A stretch of 64,000 bases of DNA from Nephrocerus scutellatus (taxonomy: Eukaryota > Arthropoda > Insecta > Diptera > Pipunculidae), in NCBI GenBank assembly GCA_947095585.1, contig OX352763.1, forward strand, positions 41,466,010-41,530,009, written 5' to 3'. A model generated the notes under the pieces. That model saw nothing but the letters and a program-made list of their open reading frames with translations. It had not been told where the DNA came from and did no database searches. Positions 22,496 to 32,700 of the stretch are shown here, piece by piece. A program made the translations under genes and the position numbers. How positions within the stretch are numbered: position 1 is the stretch's first letter; each line of letters begins with the position of its first letter.

Positions 22496-23110
22496 AAGGA
22501 TCATCTTCGCTCATGCGAGCTATGTGTCCTGCCCACCGGAGCCTACCGAGCTTAATTTTCTTCACGATGTCGACATCGCGGTAACGCTAGTAGATCTAAT
22601 CATTATAGAGTCTTCGGAATCGTCCTTCCTCACATTCGGGGCCAACAATTCTTTGTAAGACTTTTCTGTCGAACGCGGCTTAGAGGTCAGAATGTTTTTT
22701 TCTAAGCACCCAAGTCTCGGATCCATATGTAAGTACTGGTATGACCATTGTCTTATATATCAGTAGCTTGGATGTTATGGTTAAGATCCTGGATTTGAAG
22801 AGTCTTGACAGACTATAGTAGGCTTTGTTGGCTTTAAGCAACCGTGCGCGTATTTCTGGTTCCATGCTGTTATCGGCTGCCTAAATTTGGGTTCAGTAAT
22901 ATCAATTTTTACGGGCGAGTTTATTGGCCTCGCTCCAACCTTACTTTGAAGGGATTAACCCGATCATTCCGCTTTTTCTGCATTGGAGGAAAATTACGCG
23001 GCCACCACGTGGATGGGTTTGATCGCACTTCCGTCAGTCAGAGATAGTTACGGTCACCTGCAATTTTAGAGCATTCTGTGTTATTCCCCCTATTCTGCTG
23101 ATGGCTGACC
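22490..23110 (-). mobile_element. LINE family B, internally deleted copy
   Basis: The minus strand encodes the B 3' end (MKKIKLGRLRWAGHIARMSE; ARLLKANKAYYSLSRLFKSR). It is joined at about 22880 directly to the B 5' segment (homologous to 16140-16330, sharing 'ggaggaaaatta' and 'ggccaccacgtgga'). Endonuclease and reverse transcriptase are missing. Confidence 0.7.
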
Positions 23111-25250
23111 GGCAAGCATATAACCGAGCATTACAAGGGTGCGAACCCCTTTAAGCGTGCGCGAATTATAAAAAAAAAATTGTTTATTGTATTTAAATTA
23201 CAAAAAGTGGTAAATACATAAAATTTCCCTTAGGAATACGGAGGGAAAACATCATAGTGTTTTTTTCGAGCGTCCATGAACACTACAGTAGAGCTGCAAT
23301 CCAGTAGCTTTTCAGCTTCAAGTGTCTCTCATTTGGTGCTCTATCTCACAACAATTCACATGTTAACCTTTTCAGTTTTCATTTTATAAACAAACAGAGA
23401 ATAAAATGTATAAACAAAAGAAAAAACAAAAAATGAGATAAACTGATGCTCTTACTAGATTTGAAAACATCAAACGCATTTGACAACATCGAGTAAATTG
23501 GTTATGTTACGTTAGTTAAGTTGAGAGGGAAATTTTTAATCGTTCGCTTGTCGCGCTCGATCATTCTCTTGGCTCACACGATCTTACAGTGTAGTTTTAG
23601 CCGCCGTAGCAGCCACAATATCCGGATTGTATTGTATTGTGTTCGAGTGCGAATGCAAGTGCAAGTATGAAAATTTACATACATATACATATTTGGAATT
23701 CTGCAATCCAAACCAGACGTGTTTTAATACAAAGCTTATTTGAGAGTGAACAATGTGAAGTGTCTGCCATTTACCAGTGGAGTTAATTAAATTAAACAAA
23801 ATCTGTGGCGCTTGAAAACGTACTAGCACATTAGTGGGTACGATATTTTACGTTTTAGATATGCCGAGTTTGCAGAGATATACTTTCATACAAGTGAATC
23901 GTGTCGTTTGTTGTTTTTTGCTATAATTACCAGCCATCTCGCTCCTGCACTCGACTCAGCAGATCAGTAAATAGTTCAAATAATATAAAATAGAACATTT
24001 CTTCTGATCGTTATATGTATAAAAGTATGAAATATTTATTACGTAAACAAAATAAAAATATTTAGGAATGGTAAATACGAGTGTGTGGCTAATGAGTAAA
24101 GGGGGAGCGTGGGTTACATAATGGCAATATTCCATTAAAACCACCCCGCGAACTTATATCGGCTGCTGATCTTCGTTTGACACGTTGCCGCCTCAAGTTA
24201 ACTTAGCACTTACGTACATTCATATGATTCAAATGAAATCGAAGGTTACTAAACATTTCACTTAGTAAGCTTGAGCCACAACTCGTCTTCGTGTTAATTA
24301 AATCAAAGCCAAAGCCAAGCAAATCCAAAACGGAACAAGAATCTAGAAAAAAATTTCAATGTCAGATTTATAGATCAGTAGTCGGCATGAGCGATGCGCA
24401 CTTGTTTTATTTAGGTATCATAAATTAATCAATTATTTATTGTTGATTGCATTATAAATTAATACGAGTCGCGTATACGAAATTATCATTGCCTCTCGTT
24501 TGTATATTCACACAACAACGCATGTAAGAAATTTGTTGTACAGCACATGGCTATTTGTCTGAGAGGAGGTTGGTGGTCTTCTTTAATTTATTCAACAAAG
24601 GGAACAAAAATCTCAGTTAAGTGGCTACTCTGCTGCCTGCTAACAGTAAAAGTGACAAACAAGACGCGCTTGATCATTGCCCATCAAAAATTTAAATTGT
24701 GAGAGGTTGCGTTAGAGAGTGCAACGGAAACCAACTAGACACATAAACTATTGTGTACTTTTGACCCTGTCGGATCTCGTTCCCTGGGAGGGGGATCACA
24801 TGAAACATGACGATCGTTGACCAGTTAGATGAAGTTCAAGAAGCTGTTGGCTGCTGATACTCGTATGTTATGATATTCGTTAGCTAAGAATAGTGGCAAG
24901 CAAACAGAAAAATCACAAGAAATAAAAATTAAAGAACAAATATTTAGTCTGGGTAGGACTCTGGTATTCTTGCAATAGATAACTATTAAGTCAATGGAAG
25001 CCTAGCATATTGATTCAATATTACGACAGAGTTTTTTGTTTTAAAAACGGTATATTTGTTTTTTAATTGAATGTTATGTACGAGTGGGTATGCTGGTATA
25101 CGAATAGGGACAAGTATTTATACGATCAATATTTATGTTATGAGTTACATAATTATTAGCTGTTTTCTTCTTATTCACTATTTCAAAAACATACCTACGT
25201 GAAGAAACAAAATTTTGAGAAAAATAAATTTCTATAAAAGACATGATAAA
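23111..25250. other. Intergenic, no gene recognised
   Basis: At 23125-23175 there is a short hairpin block (aagggtgcgaacccctt, then an A run) that recurs at 55205-55255. The rest is AT-rich. The segment 23560-23700 is less AT-rich and could hold regulatory or untranslated sequence, but nothing identifies it. Confidence 0.45.
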
Positions 25251-25271
25251 GGGTGTCCAAATAAGATTCCA

Positions 25272-25612
25272 TGACATTTTCTAGAAAAACATTTGCTAGA
25301 AAAACATTTTCTCGAAAAACATTTGCTCGAAAACATTTTCTCGAAAAACATTTGCTCGAACGTAATTTTTTGGTAAAATAAATAACCGAACAATTTTAAA
25401 AAAAACTCACGTTTCGCGAACAAAAATTACTCGCGATAGTTTTTAGAAGGATGAAAACATAGACTATTTAGTTTTCGAGAAAATGTTTTTCTAGCAAATG
25501 TTTTTCGAGCAAATGTCGTTTTATACATTTTCTAGCAAATGTTCTTCGAGCAAATGTTTTTCGAGAAAATGTTTTTCTAGCAAATGTTTTTCGAGCAAAT
25601 GTTTTTCGAGTA
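25272..25612. repeat. Inverted arrays of a 15-bp unit
   Basis: The left array (25272-25360) is about six tandem copies of TMGAAAAACATTTKC. The right array (25471-25612) is about nine copies of the reverse complement, separated from the first by about 110 bp of unrelated AT-rich DNA. Because the unit is 15 bp, both strands stay open and give pentapeptide-repeat frames (EKHLL, RKTFA); these are artefacts of the period. The left array is preceded by 'gggtgtccaaataaga' and the right array is followed by 'gggtaccccaaataagaa' in the same orientation. Confidence 0.85.
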
Positions 25613-25616
25613 AGTG

Positions 25617-26470
25617 TCTGGGTACCCCAAATAAGAAGTTCATATTTAAAAATGTTATAAAACAAAAACGGCTTAATATATTTCCAAATTTATTTCTTTG
25701 TTTGAAAGTACAATCCTCCTGGAAAATGTTTTCATTCAAATCGGAGTCGCGGCTGGCCTTGGCGTACTCCATTCGGTCGGTCGGTCCAATTTCTGAGCAC
25801 ATTTTGGATTATATGCGGCTCTATTTCGGCAATGTTTGCTTCAATATTGGCTTTCAAATGCTCAACTGTTTGTAGATTGTCCGCAAAACACTTGTCCTTC
25901 ACGGCACCCCACAAATTTATATCCAAAGGCATCAAATCACAGCTCCTTGCCGGCCAATCACGTCACCATTTGGACTGATAATGCCGCCATCAAATTTTTG
26001 GTGCACTTCCGCTATTGTAACGCCCGATGTGTGGCATAGCGCACCATCTTGCTGGAACCAAAGATCGTCCAAACCAATATCTTCAACATATGTCCACAAA
26101 AAAGATGTTAACATGTGGCAGTAGTTGATTCCGTTGACCGTAACGGTCGCGCCGGCCTCATCTTCGAAGAACTACGGTCCAATAATGCCGTCACGCCACA
26201 AACAGCACCAAACAGTAACACGCAATGGATGCATTGGCAACTCCACATATCCTTGTGGATTTTCCGATCCCCAAATGCGACAATATTGTTTGTTTACGAA
26301 CCCACCGAGATGGAAATGTGCCTCGTCCGAAAAGATGATTTTTTGAGCAAAATCCTCATCAATTTCGAGTTGCTCGCAGGCCCACACAGCAAATGGATAT
26401 CGAAGCGGATGGTCACGGGGCTTCAATTGCTGAACCAATTGAACTTTATAGGGCCACAAACTATTCAACT
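25617..26470 (-). mobile_element. Tc1/mariner-superfamily transposase remnant
   Basis: The minus strand encodes, in broken frames, KIIFSDEAHFHLGG and CRIWGSENPQG (first catalytic D), DDLWFQQDGALCHTSG (second D) and MPLDINLWGAVKDKCFADN (third catalytic region), then EIEPHIIQNVLRNW. The N-terminal half is missing above about 26470. The probable 3' terminus is 'gggtaccccaaataagaa' at 25620, directly next to the 15-bp repeat array. It is inactive. Confidence 0.8.
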
Positions 26471-26589
26471 ATGTTGAATCACTAGAGTGCGTAAAGGCTA
26501 CTTTCGAAACTAGGTTATAGTGTATGAATCAGTCACTTTCGTCCATGGGCGTGTGAAAAACATATTACAAACTGTTCCTAATTTTTTTA

Positions 26590-26631
26590 ATTGTGACGAG
26601 ATATAAACTACTTGTAATATCTCGTCACAAT
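26590..26631. repeat. Perfect short hairpin
   Basis: ATTGTGACGAGATAT (26590-26604) and its exact reverse complement (26617-26631) are separated by 12 bases. This could be abutting transposon termini or a small stem-loop. Confidence 0.8.
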
Positions 26632-26639
26632 ACACTAAC

Positions 26640-27714
26640 TCAACTAATTATTGGAAAAGTCGTTTTTTTGTGACAAACGTTTTATTGAAATTTTCTTAGC
26701 TTTGCCAAGTCAGGTTCTCAATTCTTTAAAGATTGGAAAACGTAGTTTGCATTTAAACCTTTCAAATGAATTTTATAAAGCACTTTTCTTCTACATACAT
26801 TACATACCGTAACGGTTATTTTAGCGGTACACACGCTAAATAAATTTAGATTTAATATTTATTTATTTAGATTTGCCACTAAATTGAAGTTGTTGGTTTC
26901 TTATTATTCCCAAAACAGAAGCCCCACAAAAGGTTAAAGCTCATCTGATTATATATCTGATGTAAACTTGCTGGATTGATGATCAAATTGCTTGCATCAA
27001 GACTATTCTTGATCTACATACTTATCTTGCATCCGACTCATACAGGTTTAGCTTTGCTAAGTTCGTGCAAGTATTCAAAAACAGTGAATAAAGTTTCTGT
27101 TTCGTACAACAGAGATTCAAGATAGTGTCTTACTTTTTAGAGCATAGTATAATATTGCAAAAAAAATATAGAGCATTGTGGTCTTGTGATGACTTCCATT
27201 AGGTAAATACACCACAGCAGGTACTAAAAGATTCATTGATTGTGGTTGAAATCATAAAAGAATCTAAAAAAAATCCGAACAGCTTAGTTTTATTTATGTT
27301 TTTTTTATACACGAATGAATAAAGGCCATTTATAGCAACAACAACTTAAAAAAAAAACCTAAAATATGAATTTTAAAACAAGAATATAAATGTTTTGATT
27401 TGAAAAAAAAACCCACTCAGAGAACAAGATTTTACGTAATACTCTTACTAAGCTATATTTTTATTATGACATAAACAAATAAAAACAGGCTAAACTAAGT
27501 ATGCACATCCTGCTTACTAATTAATTCGTTATTGTTTATATGCTGCGCTTTGCTGCGCATTTTATTAAATAACAAATTTTGACTTTTTTGTGGGAGATTG
27601 AGAGCATCAGAGTTTTTAATTATTTCGTTTTTGTCTTCCCAATAATTTAACAAAGCCTGACTACATTAAGGTATAGGGCCTTATCTAGTCTCTATTTTAC
27701 GCATAATAATCGCA
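26640..27714. other. Intergenic, AT-rich
   Basis: No gene, array or transposon could be recognised here. Confidence 0.5.
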
Positions 27715-28552
27715 CGGTGTGCCCTTATTCATGCACAATAATTTGGGAAATGATTCATGGGTATATTCTAAGAAAAAAATCGTTCCACAGTAAGGGTCTA
27801 TCTCTAATGTTGACATCATTTAGCGGGGATTTAAGGAAATGCTTACTTTGGTGTACCTTTGTCAACGGAAATTTCTCTGTTAATACTTATGGTAGAAACT
27901 TCATTTAGAACTTTATTTTCAGAAAAAATACTAGCCTTTTTAACGTTTATATAAAGTTGATATCTTATTTGAGTCTAAAGATATCAAACTTCTATCCCTT
28001 TTCCACTTTTCTTGCCGATGCTAATTTTTGACTTTGAGGTGAATTTTCTCTAGAAAATGCGTAATAAACATAACGTTTTAATACTTTTTTTCTTATGAAT
28101 GTAACAATAATAAAAACAAAAATCAACAACAAGTTTGAGGAAAACCCCATAGATTTTGTTTTTACATTGTTACGTTAATACGAAAAAAATAAAGTAAAAC
28201 GTTATGTTTATTACGCATTTTCTTTAGAAAATTGACCACAAAATCAAAAACTAGCATCAAGCAAAAGCAAGAAAAGTGGAACAGGCATAGAACTCAAATA
28301 AGATATCAACTTTATCTAAACGTAGTTAGAAAGCTATTATTCCTTCTAAAAATGAAGTTTTAAAAGAAGTTTCTACCGTTAGTATTAGCAGAGTAATTTC
28401 CGTTAACATGGGTCAGGGTACACAAAAGTAAGCTTTTTCTTAAATCCCTGATAAATGATGTCAACATTGGATATAGACTGCATAGACTTGTTTCTTAGAA
28501 TATACCCAAGAATCATTTCCCAAATTATTAAACACAAATTAGGGGACACCCT
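27715..28552. repeat. ~840-bp foldback element (long inverted repeat)
   Basis: The two halves are imperfect reverse complements meeting near 28135 with a spacer of only about 25 bp. Matching blocks include 'aataatttgggaaatgattc', 'gggtatattctaagaaa', 'tgttgacatcattta', 'gttgatatcttatttgag' and 'atgcgtaataaacataacg', each present inverted in the other arm. The outer ends are ggtgtgccc and ggggacaccct, reminiscent of Tc1/mariner termini. There is no transposase frame. Confidence 0.9.
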
Positions 28553-29708
28553 ATATTAAAATTTAACAAAACAAAACTTAAGTGTACATCGCACAGTTGT
28601 CATGAAGAATACTTAAATGCAAACGTTAAGATGTTGAGGAAATACTTAAAGCAATACAAAATTTAGGTAAAACGTATTTTTAAAAATCTAAGTTATTAAA
28701 TTGATTACATACATTAAGTAGGTAGTTAATATAGCCATATCTATGAAAAATATGATCCAAAAAATATCTAAGGCATAATTTGCGTTGCGTACCTTAAATT
28801 TAATACTTCAACAAATACTCGTAAGACTGTAAAGCGAGATAAGATTACCGACAGTTTTTGACAGAAACCTAAGTGAGTAGATGTAACCATTTATGTGTCA
28901 TTTGAGTTTTTTACGCCCTTTTTGCATAAGTTACGCGTGAAGAGCATTTTTGATAATAGAATTGACTCGATTGCTATAAATAGCCAAATTCAAATCGATC
29001 AACATTTTGTAAAATGCAGTAAGTACATGTACTATTAATCGCTTTCGTATTTATATCACTTGGTGTTGGCTTATTGGGTTAGGCCTTGAAATTTCTGTAT
29101 TTCATGCTGGCAATGAACTGTTTCTGGTTTAGATTTAGGAAATCAATGACTCTACTACCCCATTACGAACGAACGCACTCTATCAACTGTTGATATCGAA
29201 TCGATCAATATGGGTGTAAAATTCTTTTAAATTCTATCCTACAGTTATATTCGCTACTCCGCTACAATTTTGCAGGTAGCTAAAGTTTGTTCAATTTGTC
29301 ACACGCATTAATACAAAAGCACTGAAATTCTGATAAGAAATTGATAAGATAAAAACTAAAAACACTCATCTCCCTCCCAGCATACACCTACGTAGCCAAT
29401 AAGAACATATTAAGCACAACAGCGACAACAAAGACAACTCGTTACAGAAATTACGAAATTTTCATAAAAAATTATCAGTTGCAGTGCGGCACGGTGAGGC
29501 ACGGTGGCCACGACGTCTTCGCGTTTTCAAGCTATGCAAAAAAAAATTGTATTTGATATCACTACAATTCCGAATAAGTAAAGAAAAAATTTCAGTTTAA
29601 TTACCGCCACACATTCCATTAACACCGTGATTGAAATATGAGAAAAAATATCAGTCAACACTACGCATTACCGCAACAAATCCAACAAGAAAGGAATAAC
29701 AAAAAAAT
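28553..29708. other. Upstream region of the second receptor gene
   Basis: This should contain its promoter and 5' UTR. The last 100 bases are A-rich and end 'aaaaaaatATG', a usual fly start context. No specific promoter element can be named with confidence. Confidence 0.45.
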
Positions 29709-32700
29709 ATGCAATTCCGTCTAAGACTGCCACCGTCATCAATTTTTTGTCTCCTGGCGGGAATTTTCCTATTGCTGTGTACACGCATACATCCGGGAAA
29801 TGGAAGCGGAGGAGATGCACAGACCCATGACCAATATGGTGAACGTCGCATGCGAAGGGATTATGTTACCACACCGAATGTCAGCTGTATTGCTCATGAC
29901 ACAAAATTCACTTGCGACTGCAAGAATGCGAACGAGGTAAGTTGACACGGAAATTTTATTTGAAAATTTGCAAAATTGACTTAACTTGAAAAATTATTGA
30001 TTTGTATGTGTTTGTGAGTCATGTAGTGAGACGAACGTGACGAATAACGAATTTTAAGCCATCCGTACGAACTTTAATGTTAGAATTTATAGATTTTCAT
30101 GTTTTAAATTCGTTATTATACTTAAAGGTAATACAGTACAATCTGGATAGCGTGAACTAATTACTGCACAGACTGTTCACGATAACCAAATTATTCACCT
30201 TATCCACTCATTTTTAATTATAAAATTAATAAACTTGGATAATACTTTTGTTTATATTTTTGTATAAATTTTAATACTTAGTAGAAAAAGAAAGCTTTTT
30301 TTTATAGCTTTTTCACGATTTTTTCTTAAAACCAATATATCCTTTATCAAAAATTTGAATCTCCAGGTTTTATCACTCGTTTGGTCGAAATCATCTTCAT
30401 CAGAATTTATTACAAAATCTACGCATTCATTCTCGTCTATCATTGATAGTACTCCATTTTCAATTGCGTTCCAGTTATTGATATATTCTACAGAATGTGT
30501 TGCCTAAATAAAAACAAATGCTTTTTTATATGAATTTTTTAAACATAATAGACTTTACTTCTGGGATAATAACTTGAAGTAAATCTTGTAACTTATTAAT
30601 GTCTTTAAATTGCTGCTGTCTAATTGTGCCTCGTATTATGATCAGTGGAATATCTTCCTCTTCATCTGAACTTTGTATATCGTCCTCATCTGTACAAATC
30701 TGTAGTACGATATTACGCCATTTGCAATAACGTCCCATAGCCCGATTTTATTTATATAATATTTTGCACACATGTATATTTCCGGTGACAATACTTTCTA
30801 TTAAAATTTCAGGCCCCTCGGACCTCGGGGTCGGGGGGCTCCCATACAAATATTTACCCGATTTTCTTAAAATTTTATACAAATGTGTATCTCCGATGGA
30901 AAACACTTTTTGTAAAAATTTTGGAGAGATCGGACCCTGGGTCTGGGGGGCACCCATACAAATCTTATGAAAAAATTCCCGATTTTCTTCAAATTTTATA
31001 CGCATGTGTATCTCCGATGGATTTTTTGTAAAATTTTTGAAGCGATCGGGCCCCGATTCGGCCGCATATTTTTTTTTTTTAAATACCGTCGCACTTCAAC
31101 GAATCTGTGCGGTGTGTGCTGCGTGCTATTCTGTGTTCATGGCAGCACTATGAGTTTGCTTCGCCATATTTTTAACTCGGCACTTACACGGATATTAATA
31201 ATGTCATTATTTCTAATAATGAACGAAAACAGAAAATTTCGGTTTCACATCATTTCTCAAGCATCAATATACATTACTCCGACTTACACAATCATTATTA
31301 ATGCCATTTCACAAAGTTACCATGAATGTGCGTAATAGTATAAAAGTCGAATCGATTATGAACATTCCATTTCATCTTTAAGTAATATGTATGTATTTTG
31401 TTTACTAATGTCTCTTTCCAATTGCACAAACCGTATCCGAAACCATACCCATAGGTTAGCTTTCAAAGTGACAGAGTTTTCGAGGTGAACGAGGTGAGTG
31501 CCCGATGTACCCGATTGCCGACGGGTAGCAAAGTAACATTATCAGTTACATAACAAAGGTACATAAAGTCAAACCGTACTCCGGGCACAGTTCGCAAATG
31601 CAACGTTAAACTGAAACCACGAGAGAGAAATCTTAGCTCACCCACAAATGAACCCAGCAAATGAAACGAGACATAAATGCTTTATGCTTAATTCAACTTA
31701 CTAACTTATTTACTGAATTGTATTTTTATTGATGTCGTTTTTTTTGTTGTCGATATCAACTTACAGATAGAACAACAAGTTTTCGCAATATTCTGTCATT
31801 TGGCGTTTTCATAAATTAGTTCAGAGCAGTCAAAGAGTTCTCAAGAAAAATGCTCGTGTTTCTTATTTGCTCAGAGTATGAGCGTGCTCTAAGTGCTCAG
31901 AATAAAATGATCTGAGCATTTTCAAATTTGACATCTGATGTCAAATGTCTCTTTCGATGATTTTCTACTACAATAAAAAAAAAATTACCCAGAATCGAGG
32001 GGTCCCATATCAATTTCTGTGATTGGAGAATTTAGATGATTTTTATGGGTTGTTTTTAGTTACCGATTTTAAAAATTCCAATACATTCCTTTTTCCATAA
32101 TGCTCAAAATAGTTTTTCTGTAACATAATTTAGCAATACGAATTGCCTTTTGATCCATTGGCTAAATCAATGGTGTCATATTTTGTGGCATGTATTCATG
32201 TATATACCGTCGTCTGTTTTTAATCAAGCTTCTGGCGGATGACATGGCGCGTTATCCAGAATTAGAATGACTTTTATCAGAAAACCTTCCCTTGTAAAAA
32301 GTCTGAACCTGGAAAAATTTAATTAGCATATGTACCTACATCAACGTTTTTCCATTTATCTTGCGTGTGTAAGAAAAAGCTTGTAAAACCATTCCTTAAA
32401 AATATCTGCATTCATCCAGGCATTCTTAGAGCCGGAATATCAATATTTTTGGAGGAACGAGGTTTTTTTGCCTTCCCAATTTCTATCGGCTTAACTTTGT
32501 GGAGGCCAGTAGCATTGGTGCACGCCAATAATGTAATTCTGGCTTTTTTAACTTTCCTGCCAGAAGCAGTTTTTTCGTTATTGGTCACATACGTTTTTTC
32601 TGGTAACAACTTCCAAAACAAACCCGACTCGTCAGCATTATTAATTTGGTTTTTAGACAGCTGTAGCTCATGAATAATTCTATCCAAATATATTTGAATG

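Noticed and set aside
25468..25802. Open frames encoding repeated EKHLL / RKTFA / SSKCF pentapeptides
   Set aside because: They are a by-product of the 15-bp tandem unit, open on both strands. No start context, splice link or family supports a protein.
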